44,498 nucleotides of DNA, taken from an uncultured Lachnospiraceae bacterium. GTDB lineage: Bacteria > Bacillota > Clostridia > Lachnospirales > Lachnospiraceae. The stretch lies in NCBI GenBank assembly GCA_949502235.1, contig CATBDC010000032.1, positions 1 to 44,498 of the forward strand, read 5' to 3'. Below the pieces are notes generated by a model that was not told the origin of the DNA, ran no database searches, and saw only the letters and a list, made by a program, of their open reading frames with translations. The position numbers were made by a program, and so were the translations under genes. Shown piece after piece: positions 26,310-35,432 of the stretch; the stretch's first letter is position 1, and every line of letters starts with the position of its first letter.

Positions 26310-27548
26310 TTATTCCTCATAGCTTTTCAGCAGAAGTACTGCATTATGTCCTCCAAAGCCTAAAGAATTGGTCAGCACATACCGAAGCTTCTTCTCTACA
26401 GGCGCGCCCACCGCATAGTTTAAATCACATTCCGGATCCGTCTCCTTTGTTCCAACTGTCTGATGTATAAATCCATCCTGAATACTCTTTGCGCACACAA
26501 CAAATTCGATGCCGCCTGCTGCCCCTAAAAGATGTCCGGTCATGGATTTTGTGGAGTTAACGACTACCTTCTTTGCTGCTTCCCCAAGAGCTGCCTTTAT
26601 TGCCCTTGTCTCAAACAGATCATTATAATGTGTTCCTGTTCCATGGGCGTTGATATAATCTACCTGGGAGGGGCTGATGCCGCCCTCTTCAATTGCAAGA
26701 GTCATTGCTTTTGCCGCGCCCTCCCCGTCCTCTGCCGGGGAGGTAATGTGGTAAGCATCTGCCGTAGCTCCATATCCCATAAGCTCTCCATAAATTTTCG
26801 CACCCCTGTTCCTTGCGTGCTCTAATTCCTCCAGCAGCGCCACCCCTGCGCCTTCTCCAAGTACGAATCCATTTCTGTCCTTATCAAACGGAATGGATGC
26901 CCGAAGCGGATCCCCTGAGACAGAAAGGGCAGTAAGAGCCGTAAAGCCTGCCACTCCTGTAGGGCAGATACAGCTTTCTGCTCCTCCTGCAAGCATAATA
27001 TCCGCATCGCCGTACTGAATGGCCCGGAAGGCATCGCCGATACAGTGGCTTCCTGACGCGCATGCCGTCACCACATTGGTGCATTTCCCTTTAAATCCAA
27101 GCTGAATGGAAATGTTTCCTGCCGCCATATTGGAAATCATAAGGGGCACCATCAGCGGATTTACCTTATTCGGCCCTTTTGTATTAATGCGTTCGTTTTC
27201 CCGCTCTACCTCCTTAAGGCTTCCGATGCCTGATCCTACAATGACTCCGGCTCTGAACGGATCCTCTTTTTTGATGTCAAGTCCGGCATCCTCGTATGCC
27301 TCAAGGGCCGCTGCCACAGCGTACTGCGCAAAAGGCTCCATGCGTCTTGCCGCCTTTGCATCCATCCGCTCCTTTGGGTTAAAATCCTTTACCTCTGCCG
27401 CCAGCTTTACTTTATATTCTGAAGTATCAAACTTCGTAATCTCACTGATTCCAACCTTTCCTTTTCGGATACTATTCCAAAATTCCGGTACCGTGTTTCC
27501 TACCGGAGTTACGGCCCCCAGGCCTGTTACTACAACTCTTCTCTTCAT
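26310..27548 (-). CDS. fabF: 3-oxoacyl-ACP synthase II FabF
   Basis: The 412-residue condensing enzyme elongates acyl-ACP with malonyl-ACP. The catalytic triad is Cys163 in TACASGSHCIG, His in INAHGTGTHYND, and His in MTGHLLGAAGG. The ATG at 27548 is preceded by AAGGAGGG; the longer frame to 27599 runs through a hairpin repeat and is rejected. It is separated from fabG by 59 bases holding that repeat. Confidence 0.96.
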   Translation of the reverse strand: MKRRVVVTGLGAVTPVGNTVPEFWNSIRKGKVGISEITKFDTSEYKVKLAAEVKDFNPKERMDAKAARRMEPFAQYAVAAALEAYEDAGLDIKKEDPFRAGVIVGSGIGSLKEVERENERINTKGPNKVNPLMVPLMISNMAAGNISIQLGFKGKCTNVVTACASGSHCIGDAFRAIQYGDADIMLAGGAESCICPTGVAGFTALTALSVSGDPLRASIPFDKDRNGFVLGEGAGVALLEELEHARNRGAKIYGELMGYGATADAYHITSPAEDGEGAAKAMTLAIEEGGISPSQVDYINAHGTGTHYNDLFETRAIKAALGEAAKKVVVNSTKSMTGHLLGAAGGIEFVVCAKSIQDGFIHQTVGTKETDPECDLNYAVGAPVEKKLRYVLTNSLGFGGHNAVLLLKSYEE

Positions 27549-27579
27549 AGCTCCCTCCTTGGGTATTGTCCGCCCTGCC

Positions 27580-27601
27580 TTACTGTTCACTCCGTTCACA
27601 G
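27580..27601. repeat. hairpin repeat copy 4, inside the fab operon
   Basis: These 22 bases are identical to positions 3333-3354 of the hairpin at 3332-3358. Here the right arm is degenerate (ACAGCAGC instead of ACAGTAAC). It sits between the fabG stop and the fabF ribosome site. Confidence 0.6.
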
Positions 27602-27607
27602 CAGCCC

Positions 27608-28348
27608 TTACATAACCATGCCGCCGTCCACATGAAGAACCTGGCCGGTAATATAGCCGGCTTCCTCCGATGCGAGAAATGCCGCGGCCGCCGCAACATC
27701 CTCCGGCTTTCCAAATGCTCCGAGAGGAATCTGCGCTGCTGCCATCTCCCTTATCTTATCTGAAAGTCCTGCGGTCATTTCTGTATCAATGAATCCCGGT
27801 GCAATGGCATTTACCGTAATTCCTCTTGAGGCAAGCTCCTTTGCTGCCGTCTTTGTAAGCCCGATAAGCCCTGCCTTTGCTGCCGCATAATTAGCCTGAC
27901 CGGCATTTCCCGCAATGCCGGAAACGGAAGAAATATTGATAATCCGTCCGCTTTTCTGTCTTAGCATCTGGCGGGACGCAAAACGAATGGTATGGAAAGC
28001 ACCCTTTAAATTCGTGCTAATTACGCTGTCAAAATCCTCCTCCGACATCTTCATAAGAAGTCCGTCCCTTGTAATCCCTGCATTATTTACAAGAATATCC
28101 AGGCATCCGTATTCCTTAATTATTGCCTGCATAGCAGTCTCACAGGCCCCATAATCCGACACGTCCCACTGATAAAGAGCCGCCGCGCCTCCTGCCGCTT
28201 CAATTTCCCTTTTTACCTTTTCTGCCCTGTCCTTAGAGCCGTTAAAATTAATGATTACTGCTGCTCCCTCTGCTGCAAATCTTTTAGCAATCTCACTGCC
28301 AATTCCTCTGGATGCACCTGTAACCAGAGCTGCCTTTCCCTTTAACAT
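27608..28348 (-). CDS. fabG: 3-oxoacyl-ACP reductase FabG
   Basis: This 246-residue short-chain dehydrogenase reduces 3-oxoacyl-ACP with NADPH. It shows VTGASRGIGSEIAKRFA, VNNAGITRDGLLMKM, the catalytic Ser in INISSVSGIAGNAGQ, YAAAKAG (Tyr, Lys), and a C-terminal YITGQVLHVDGGMVM. It follows fabD by 25 bases. Confidence 0.96.
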   Translation of the reverse strand: MLKGKAALVTGASRGIGSEIAKRFAAEGAAVIINFNGSKDRAEKVKREIEAAGGAAALYQWDVSDYGACETAMQAIIKEYGCLDILVNNAGITRDGLLMKMSEEDFDSVISTNLKGAFHTIRFASRQMLRQKSGRIINISSVSGIAGNAGQANYAAAKAGLIGLTKTAAKELASRGITVNAIAPGFIDTEMTAGLSDKIREMAAAQIPLGAFGKPEDVAAAAAFLASEEAGYITGQVLHVDGGMVM

Positions 28349-28373
28349 AATTCACCCCTCCGTTCACAAACAG

Positions 28374-29279
28374 CTACACCTTTTCTACATCTTCCCATAC
28401 GGAAACATTATAAACCTTTACATTTCTGTTAATTTTTCTCATAAATCCTGCCAGAGTTTTTCCAGGCCCTATTTCTATAAATGTGTCTGTACCGTCCTCA
28501 ATCATCCGCTCCATGCTCTGAAGCCATTTCACCGGAGAGCTTACCTGACGCGTAAGAAGCTCCTTTGTTCTTCCAATATCCGTTACCGGCTCTGCAAGGA
28601 CATTCGTCACATACGGAATCTTAAGGGGGAAAAACTCTATTTTTTCAAGCTCCTTTAAAAGCTCCTTTCCTGCCGGGACAAGAAGAGGGGAGTGGAACGG
28701 CCCGCTTACATTTAACATCACCGTCCGCTTAGCCCCCTCACCCTTTAATACCTCTGCCGCCTCTTTTACAGAAGCTCTCTTTCCGGTAATGACGATCTGC
28801 CCCGGGCAGTTATAATTGGCAATGGATACTCCCTCCATACCCGTAAGAAGCGTCTCTATCTGCTCTGTCCCCATGCCTATAACCGCGCACATGGCGCCTT
28901 CGCCTGCCGGAACGGTGTTTTGCATCAGGATACCTCTCTTTCTTACAAGGCGGACTGCATCCAGCTCTGTCATACCGCCTGCCGCCGCAATAGCCGCATA
29001 TTCTCCCAGACTTAAGCCTGCGGTAACATCCGGCGTAATTCCCCGCTCCCGCAGCACTCTTGTCATGGCAAGACAGGTAGTCACAAGGGCCGCCTGTGTG
29101 TACTCTGTCAGATCAAGAAGCTCGTTTTCCTCAAAGCAGAGTGCCTTCATATCAAGCCCAAGCACTCTGCCCGCCTCATCATACAGTTCCTGCGCTGCCT
29201 TGCTGTTACGGTAAAAATCCTCACCCATGCCGGCCTGCTGCGCTCCCTGCCCCGGATATATAAATGCCAGCTTACTCAT
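28374..29279 (-). CDS. fabD: malonyl-CoA:ACP transacylase FabD
   Basis: The 301-residue enzyme loads malonyl groups onto ACP. It shows YPGQGAQQAGMG, the nucleophile S90 in AGLSLGEYAAIAAAG, and the catalytic His in VSGPFHSPLLVPAGK. Its start overlaps the fabK stop by eight bases. Confidence 0.96.
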   Translation of the reverse strand: MSKLAFIYPGQGAQQAGMGEDFYRNSKAAQELYDEAGRVLGLDMKALCFEENELLDLTEYTQAALVTTCLAMTRVLRERGITPDVTAGLSLGEYAAIAAAGGMTELDAVRLVRKRGILMQNTVPAGEGAMCAVIGMGTEQIETLLTGMEGVSIANYNCPGQIVITGKRASVKEAAEVLKGEGAKRTVMLNVSGPFHSPLLVPAGKELLKELEKIEFFPLKIPYVTNVLAEPVTDIGRTKELLTRQVSSPVKWLQSMERMIEDGTDTFIEIGPGKTLAGFMRKINRNVKVYNVSVWEDVEKV

Positions 29280-30210
29280 CTGCCATCCGTCCTTCCAAAA
29301 GATCTTTTGTCTCCTTCATAAGCTTTTCAATCAATGCCCTGCAGGACATCCTTTCCTTTACCAGGCCCGCAATCTGACCAGCCATAACACTTCCAGTCTT
29401 TACATCGCCGTCCACTACAGCCCTTCGCAGGCCTCCCAGGGTAAGCTGCTCCAGCTCTTCAAAACCGGCTCCTTTATTTTCCAGCTCCAGATACTGCTTT
29501 GTCATATCATTTCTAAGAGCACGCACCGGATGGCCGGTTGTCCTTCCTGTTACCCGTGAGTCTATATCTTTTGCCTTAAGAATTCTTTCCTTATAGTTTT
29601 CATGTACCTGGCATTCATCGGTCACAACAAAATGCGTGCCCATCTGGACCCCCTCGGCTCCCAGCATAAATGCTGCCGCAATTCCTCTTCCGTCCCCGAT
29701 TCCGCCTGCTGCGATCACCGGAATCTCCACCGCGTCCGCAGCCTGAGGCACTAAGGTCATTGTAGTGCTTTCGCCAATATGGCCTCCGGCCTCACAGCCC
29801 TCTGCCACAACCGCGTCTGCGCCGCACTTTTCCATACGCTTTGCAAGGGCTACAGAAGCTATTACGGGAATCACCCGGATGCCTGCTTCCTTCCACATTT
29901 TCATATATTTTTCCGGGCTTCCGGCTCCGGTAGTTACCACCTTTACCTTCTCTTCTACAATTACCTTTGCTACATCATCCGCATAAGGGCTCATGAGCAT
30001 AATGTTCACGCCGAACGGTTTGTCTGTCAGCTTCCTTACTTCTCTTATCTGTCCCCTTACCCATTCTGCCGGGGCGCTGGCTGCTCCGATAAGACCTAAG
30101 CCTCCGGCTTCTGAAACAGCCGATGCGAGATGGTATTCCGCCACCCAGGCCATACCTCCCTGAATAATAGGATACTTAATCCCTAATAAACTGCTTATTC
30201 TCGTTTTCAT
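29272..30210 (-). CDS. fabK: FMN-dependent enoyl-ACP reductase II FabK
   Basis: The 312-residue TIM-barrel flavoprotein carries out the last, NAD(P)H-dependent step of each elongation round. It shows GIKYPIIQGGMAWVAEYHLA, the FMN-site VAEGCEAGGHIGESTTMTLV, and AAGGIGDGRGIAAAFMLGAEG. FabK replaces FabI, as is usual in many Firmicutes, and predicts triclosan tolerance. The ATG at 30210 follows GGGGG; a GTG two codons earlier is possible. Confidence 0.95.
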   Translation of the reverse strand: MKTRISSLLGIKYPIIQGGMAWVAEYHLASAVSEAGGLGLIGAASAPAEWVRGQIREVRKLTDKPFGVNIMLMSPYADDVAKVIVEEKVKVVTTGAGSPEKYMKMWKEAGIRVIPVIASVALAKRMEKCGADAVVAEGCEAGGHIGESTTMTLVPQAADAVEIPVIAAGGIGDGRGIAAAFMLGAEGVQMGTHFVVTDECQVHENYKERILKAKDIDSRVTGRTTGHPVRALRNDMTKQYLELENKGAGFEELEQLTLGGLRRAVVDGDVKTGSVMAGQIAGLVKERMSCRALIEKLMKETKDLLEGRMADE

Positions 30211-30219
30211 ACACACCCC

Positions 30220-30444
30220 CTATTTGTGTGCCTCAATAAATTCTATAACATCTCCAACTGTTGACATGTTTTCCAGATCCTCACCTGGAATTTCAATGCC
30301 GAATTCCTCCTCCAGCGCCATAACAAGCTCGAAAAGATCTAAGGAATCAATTCCTAAATCATCCTTGAAGGAAGAGCTTTCTGTTACTCCCTCTGTGCTG
30401 ATGTCAAGATTGTCTGCGATTAAGGTTTTTAATTTTTCTAACAT
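30220..30444 (-). CDS. acpP: acyl carrier protein
   Basis: This 74-residue acidic protein carries the growing acyl chain. The phosphopantetheine serine is S34 in LGIDSLDLFELVMALEE. It lies between fabH and fabK, so it is the fatty-acid-synthesis ACP. Confidence 0.95.
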   Translation of the reverse strand: MLEKLKTLIADNLDISTEGVTESSSFKDDLGIDSLDLFELVMALEEEFGIEIPGEDLENMSTVGDVIEFIEAHK

Positions 30445-30476
30445 TGGTTTAATCTCCTTTTACTTTTAATAATTGC

Positions 30477-31466
30477 TTACTCCGGAAGACGCAGAATAGA
30501 AGCTGCCCATGTAAGCCCGGCTCCAAAGCCTGCAAGCAGAAGCCTCTGGCCCGGCTTTAATCTGCCGGCCCGGTTTAATTCGTCCAAAAGTATTGGTATG
30601 CTTGCAGATGAGGTGTTGCCGTACTCCTGCAGATTCATGGGGAATTTTTCTATGGGCTCCTCCAGACGTTTTGCTACAGCCTCTACGATCCGGCGGTTTG
30701 CCTGATGCAGAATATATAAATCTATATCCTCTTTTCCCAGGCTGTTAAGCTCTAATACCTCGCCGATAACCTCCGGCACTTTTTTTACCGCAAATTTAAA
30801 TACGGCCTGACCGTCCATCTGTATGAAGTATTCGTTTTCCTCTGCAGAAATATAAGAATCCTTTTTTGTAATTCCGTTTACTTCGTATCTGCTGCGGCAG
30901 GTAAGGGCATCCCCTTTTGCTCCATCGGAATGAACCGCCGGAAGATAGCTCACACCTTCCTGTGCCTTAAGGACCGCCGCCCCGGCTCCATCACCAAATA
31001 AAATACAGGTTCCCCGGTCGCCCCAGTTGGTAATAGCAGACAAGCTTTCGCTTCCAATAACAAGCGCAGTCTTATAGATGCCCCATGACAGATAGGCTTC
31101 TGCCGTATTATAAGCAAGCACAAATCCGCTGCAGGCAGTGCCGCCAAGATCCAGGCAGACTGCGTTCACCGCCCCCAGGTTCTTCTGAACCTCGCAGGCC
31201 GTACAGGGCAGCAGGACATTTGAGGAAATGGTAGCGACAAGTATCAGATCAATTTCCTCTGCATCCATACCGGCATTTTCAAGGGCCCTTTTTCCTGCCT
31301 CTGACGCCATGGAAACCGTGGTTTCCTCTTTTATAATGTGCCTCCTTATAATTCCGGTACGCTCACGTATCCATTCATCGCTGGTATCCACAAGCTTTGC
31401 TATATCATTGTTGTCCATTGTGAAGCGGGGTATGTAAGAGCCTGTTCCGCATATACTTCCAGTCAT
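30477..31466 (-). CDS. fabH: 3-oxoacyl-ACP synthase III FabH
   Basis: The 329-residue enzyme starts fatty acid synthesis by condensing acyl-CoA with malonyl-ACP. C112 in GTACSGFVLAYN, His in YILHQANRRIVEAVAKRL and Asn in EYGNTSSASIP form the triad. It is the first gene of the fab/acc operon, behind a promoter flanked by two FabT-type boxes. AGGAG precedes the ATG. Confidence 0.96.
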   Translation of the reverse strand: MTGSICGTGSYIPRFTMDNNDIAKLVDTSDEWIRERTGIIRRHIIKEETTVSMASEAGKRALENAGMDAEEIDLILVATISSNVLLPCTACEVQKNLGAVNAVCLDLGGTACSGFVLAYNTAEAYLSWGIYKTALVIGSESLSAITNWGDRGTCILFGDGAGAAVLKAQEGVSYLPAVHSDGAKGDALTCRSRYEVNGITKKDSYISAEENEYFIQMDGQAVFKFAVKKVPEVIGEVLELNSLGKEDIDLYILHQANRRIVEAVAKRLEEPIEKFPMNLQEYGNTSSASIPILLDELNRAGRLKPGQRLLLAGFGAGLTWAASILRLPE

Positions 31467-31501
31467 TTTTTGTCTCCTGAATGTCTAGTTTTTATTTTTA
31501 T

Positions 31502-31559
31502 TTTGACTTTCAAAGTATATAGCAGAATAGTTTGTTTGTCAAGTATTTTGATTATCAAA
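31502..31559 (-). promoter_or_regulatory. fab operon promoter flanked by two FabT-type operators
   Basis: On the minus strand a near-consensus promoter, TTGACA (31537-31542), 17-base spacer, TATACT (31514-31519), drives fabH. Box 1, TTTGATTATCAAA (31547-31559), lies just upstream of the -35. Box 2, TTTGACTTTCAAA (31502-31514), begins at the -10. Both match the TTTGA-N3-TCAAA form known for streptococcal FabT. Their centres are 45 bases apart. The second would block RNA polymerase directly. Confidence 0.85.
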
Positions 31560-31582
31560 TTTTTAGAAATATAAAGAAATAT

Positions 31583-31619
31583 AAAAAGACCATATTACAG
31601 GTAACCCCATAATATGATC
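31583..31619 (-). terminator. rho-independent terminator of the GH127 operon
   Basis: On the minus strand the stem GATCATATTA / TAATATGGTC (31610-31619 and 31588-31597, one G-T pair) is followed by TTTTTATATTT. It lies 20 bases past the GH127 stop and before the fab promoter. Confidence 0.75.
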
Positions 31620-31639
31620 CCATACCCAAGGTACAATAA

Positions 31640-33574
31640 TTAATATACCAGTTCCTTCATCCACACAGACATCTCTCCCATACCCCTGTTATTCCAATAC
31701 GCATATGGAATTGCCTTCAGGGTAACATCCGACAGGCTTAAGGGATGTTCCGCGTACAGTTCTCCTTTTGACCATGCAGCTTCCCCGATTCTCTTTCCTT
31801 TAAAGGTCAGCTCTGTAATTCCACCAAAAAGCTCTGAATCACTCTCTTCTATTTTCTGCTTTGTATCTACATACAGTTCAGAAAGATTCTTTCCATTATC
31901 AATTTCCTCCAGACAATATACAAGAGGCCCTTTTGTAACCGCCGCCTTTCCGCAGTCTGCTCTTACATTGGGATTAGCGCGGATGAATCTGGCCGGCGCC
32001 TCAAAGGAAATAATAAAGCTTGCATTTTCTTTTAGCATAATAACCGCATATCCCTTTTCTTCCTTATAGCTTACTATACTGCCCTCGGACTGTATTTTAT
32101 AATTTCTTGCATATTCGGGTATTCTTACGGCCAGTTTTATTCCTTTCTCTAATGCTCCGTTAACTGTTATGTAAATCTCATTCTCAAACGGGAATCTCGT
32201 TTCCATGGAAATCTGAACCTTCTCATTTCCCAGCTCCACCTCTGCCTGATTAGAAATAAACAGATTCACGTATAGCTCACTGCCGCCTGCCGAGTATATA
32301 TATTGTCCCATAGATGCCAGCGTCCTGGCAATATTAGGAGGACAGCACGCAACGCCAAACCATTTCTGGCGGACTGGTTTCACATGTTCTTTTGATGTCC
32401 TTTCCATGCAGTTTTCCGGCCACACCTCCAATGGATTGACATAGAAGAAGCTCTTTCCATCCAGTGCTATGCCTGCGAGCACCGTATTGTACAAGGCACG
32501 CTCCATCGTATCTATATAAGAAGCATCCCTCGTAATATTAGCCATACGTATTCCAAACATGGCAAGTCCGATAGATGCACAGGATTCCGAATAATTACAA
32601 TCATTGGGCAAATCATAATCTGTAGTAAAACGCTCCAGAATACCAGATGCACCGATACCTCCGGTAATATACATCTGCTTTTTCACAATGTTATTCCAAA
32701 TCCTGACACAGGCATCCATCAGCTCCTGATCCTGATATTCGTATGCAAGCTCTGCCATAGCAGAATACATATATACCGCCCGGACTGCATGGCCCTCTGC
32801 TGCTTCCTGCTCTCTCACCGGCCGGTCTGACTGGGAGTAGGCGGGCTGATATTCCGCCAGCTCCGGAAAGATATTCCGATATTCGGGTGTCTTTATCTCT
32901 TTTAGAAAATAATTCTCACCCCTGCCTCTCGCATCAATAAAATACTTTGCCAGATCCAGATATTTTTTCTCTTTTGTCACATAATATAGCTTAATCAGCC
33001 CTATTTCTACCTCCTGATGTCCTGGATATCCATGAATCTTTCCTTCCCCAAAACCAAAGGTATCACAGAGCAGATCCGCCAGCTTCTGTACAACATTCAG
33101 AAATTTCCGCTTACCGGTTCCCTGATAATAAGCAACAGCTGCCTCCATCATATGACCGGCCGTGTAAAGCTCATGTCCTTCACAAAGATTTTTCCATTTA
33201 CGGTCAGGCTCTTTAATAATAAAATACGTGTCCAGATAACCATCCTCCTGCTGCGCCTGAGCAATCAGATCAATTACTTCATCTGCTGTTCTCTCAAGCT
33301 CCCCGTTTTCATCCGCTGCCAGGGAAAATCCAACCGCTTCCAGCCATTTCGCTATATCTGTATCCTGAAAAACCGCACCATAAAATTCTCCGTCCTTTTT
33401 TCCCGCCGCAATTGCGAAATTATCCAGACAGTGGGACGGCTCTGCGTCTGGAATAAGATCATTCATAGCATTCCACTGGTAAGGTATAATCGACTCTCTG
33501 ACCAAATCCACATGCTTTGACCAAAATGCATCTTTTATTTTTATTCTTTTCAAATCTACCGAATGTAGTCTCAT
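31640..33574 (-). CDS. glycoside hydrolase family 127 beta-L-arabinofuranosidase
   Basis: The 644-residue protein without signal peptide belongs to GH127 (DUF1680). The family cuts beta-L-arabinofuranosides, such as those from plant hydroxyproline-rich glycoproteins. The zinc/nucleophile set known from bifidobacterial HypBA1 is present: E330 and C332 (NYSESCAS) and C410-C411 (GVACCPPN). Other family phrases are HELYTAGHMMEAAVAYY and the TGGIGAS loop. It is the last gene of the operon after two sugar permeases, which fits cytosolic cleavage of an imported oligosaccharide. Some GH127-like enzymes have other specificities. Confidence 0.88.
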   Translation of the reverse strand: MRLHSVDLKRIKIKDAFWSKHVDLVRESIIPYQWNAMNDLIPDAEPSHCLDNFAIAAGKKDGEFYGAVFQDTDIAKWLEAVGFSLAADENGELERTADEVIDLIAQAQQEDGYLDTYFIIKEPDRKWKNLCEGHELYTAGHMMEAAVAYYQGTGKRKFLNVVQKLADLLCDTFGFGEGKIHGYPGHQEVEIGLIKLYYVTKEKKYLDLAKYFIDARGRGENYFLKEIKTPEYRNIFPELAEYQPAYSQSDRPVREQEAAEGHAVRAVYMYSAMAELAYEYQDQELMDACVRIWNNIVKKQMYITGGIGASGILERFTTDYDLPNDCNYSESCASIGLAMFGIRMANITRDASYIDTMERALYNTVLAGIALDGKSFFYVNPLEVWPENCMERTSKEHVKPVRQKWFGVACCPPNIARTLASMGQYIYSAGGSELYVNLFISNQAEVELGNEKVQISMETRFPFENEIYITVNGALEKGIKLAVRIPEYARNYKIQSEGSIVSYKEEKGYAVIMLKENASFIISFEAPARFIRANPNVRADCGKAAVTKGPLVYCLEEIDNGKNLSELYVDTKQKIEESDSELFGGITELTFKGKRIGEAAWSKGELYAEHPLSLSDVTLKAIPYAYWNNRGMGEMSVWMKELVY

Positions 33575-33601
33575 TTATATTCTTCCTCACCTTCCATCGT
33601 C

Positions 33602-34432
33602 CTACGCCTTAACAGCGCCGTTTGTCAATCCGCTGACAATATATTTCTGCATGAATATGAAGATTAGTACAACCGGCAGGATGGCAATAATACCAAATGC
33701 CATTGTCGCATTCCATAAGGTCTGGTATTGCTGTACATAATTGTAGATACTGGATGTAATCGGGCGTTTGTTCGGATCCGTAATAAATGTAATCCCATAA
33801 ATCAAGTCACCCCATGCATACACAAAGGAGAACACTGCTGCTACCACAATTCCCGGCTTTGCAATCGGCAGCATAACCTTTGTAAATGAGGTGATACTGT
33901 TACAGCCGTCTATCTTTGCTGCCTCATCCAGCTCTTTCGGAATTGACAGAAAATAGGTTCTCAGTATAATAATACTAAAAGGAATTCCAAGCGTTGCGTC
34001 TGCCAGTACCGGCGCCACATAAGAATTCAAAAGTCCCATTCCCGAAAACATAATATAAAGGGATGTAAGTATCAGGGTAGAGGGAAGCATCTGTGTCATC
34101 AGGAAATACAGAATCAGTATCTTTCTGCCGCTGAACTTAAACCTGGCAAGCCCGTAGGCTGCCGGAATAGACAGTATTGTAGATATAATCGTAGCGCCGC
34201 TGGCAATAATCAGGCTATTTTTAAATCCCCTAAGCGTATCACTGGAAGCTGACAGCTGGTCTGCAAAAGCATCAAATGTCAAATTCTTCGGCCACAGCGG
34301 AGTGGGAATCTGAAAGATCTCAACCTGTGTCTTTAGCGCCGTAACAACCATCCAATACAGTGGGAAGATAAAAATAACAAATATAATCGCTCCAATGATA
34401 AAAAATTTCCAATTTCCCTTTTCATTCTTCAT
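33602..34432 (-). CDS. sugar ABC transporter permease (CUT1, MalG-like)
   Basis: This 276-residue permease has six membrane segments and the EAA loop ELDEAAKIDGCNSITSFTKVMLPIAKPG. It pairs with the MalF-like permease encoded one base upstream. No ATPase gene is present in the locus; a shared MsiK-type ATPase elsewhere is usual for such loci. Confidence 0.92.
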   Translation of the reverse strand: MKNEKGNWKFFIIGAIIFVIFIFPLYWMVVTALKTQVEIFQIPTPLWPKNLTFDAFADQLSASSDTLRGFKNSLIIASGATIISTILSIPAAYGLARFKFSGRKILILYFLMTQMLPSTLILTSLYIMFSGMGLLNSYVAPVLADATLGIPFSIIILRTYFLSIPKELDEAAKIDGCNSITSFTKVMLPIAKPGIVVAAVFSFVYAWGDLIYGITFITDPNKRPITSSIYNYVQQYQTLWNATMAFGIIAILPVVLIFIFMQKYIVSGLTNGAVKA

Positions 34433-34433
34433 T

Positions 34434-35339
34434 TTACATCACCTCTTCTTCATCATTGATCAGCTTAATATAGAAAATGCCTACTACGAACAGGATTAGG
34501 AACAGGATATTGGCCGCCGCGGCACCTTTACTGAACTGAAACTGTTCAAAGGAAAGCTTATATGCATATGTAGATACCAATTCCGTAGAATTAATCGGTC
34601 CGCCCTTTGTCATAACCCATACGAGATCAAACACTTTAAATGTATATACAAATCCCAGAGTCAGCACAGACATGATGGCAGGACGTATCATAGGAATAGT
34701 TATTTTAAAAAGAGTTTGGAACTTATTTGCCCCATCAAGCTTTGAGCTTTCATAGATTTCTTCCGGTATGGTTGTAAGACCCGTAATCAGCAGCATCATA
34801 TTAAATGGAATTCCGATCCATATATTTGCAACAATAATCGCCGCCATTGCAAGCTTCGGATCCAGGAGCCATTCAAGCGGAGCGTGGGTCAGATGCAACG
34901 ACATAAACAGCTGATTAATAATCCCTCCCTTACTTGCAAACATAAACTTAAACAAAAGGCCTGCAACAGTAACAGGAAGCAGCCAGGAAATCGTGGTAAC
35001 CCCCCGGAAGAAAGAGCTCCCTTTAAACTTTTTACTAAACAAAAGAGCCAGCCCAAATCCAATAAAAAATTGAAAAAAGATTGATATAACAGTAAAAATC
35101 AATGTATTGATGATTGCGGTTGACAATATGGCTTCCTCTCCGGCAAATAGCTCTGTATAATTCGAAAATCCAACAAAGGACTGCTTTGCCGTATCTGAAA
35201 AAGTATAAACATCCACATTCTTAAAGCTAAGGATAAAGTTTTGTATCATCGGATAGCCAACAAATATCAGCATATAGACAGCCGCTGGAAGGGCAAACAG
35301 CAATCCTGCCCGCAGACTTATATGGTTTCTTCTTTTCAT
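34434..35339 (-). CDS. sugar ABC transporter permease (CUT1, MalF-like)
   Basis: The 301-residue permease has six membrane segments and the EAA loop EIYESSKLDGANKFQTLFKITIPMIRP. It lies after the solute-binding protein gene, with an intercistronic hairpin between, and directly before the MalG-like gene. Confidence 0.92.
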   Translation of the reverse strand: MKRRNHISLRAGLLFALPAAVYMLIFVGYPMIQNFILSFKNVDVYTFSDTAKQSFVGFSNYTELFAGEEAILSTAIINTLIFTVISIFFQFFIGFGLALLFSKKFKGSSFFRGVTTISWLLPVTVAGLLFKFMFASKGGIINQLFMSLHLTHAPLEWLLDPKLAMAAIIVANIWIGIPFNMMLLITGLTTIPEEIYESSKLDGANKFQTLFKITIPMIRPAIMSVLTLGFVYTFKVFDLVWVMTKGGPINSTELVSTYAYKLSFEQFQFSKGAAAANILFLILFVVGIFYIKLINDEEEVM

Positions 35340-35397
35340 CTCATTCCATCCTTTCTAAAACTATTAGACGGGATATGTTAGCATCCCTGCTTTTATG

Positions 35398-35426
35398 AAA
35401 AGGGACAGGGTCTGCCTGTCCCTTTT
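35398..35426 (-). terminator. intercistronic hairpin between binding protein and permease genes
   Basis: A 12-base perfect stem (AAAAGGGACAGG / CCTGTCCCTTTT) with a 5-base loop lies 6 bases past the binding-protein stop. Only four T's at the stem foot follow on the minus strand, so partial read-through into the permeases is expected. Confidence 0.65.
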
Positions 35427-35432
35427 TGTCTG

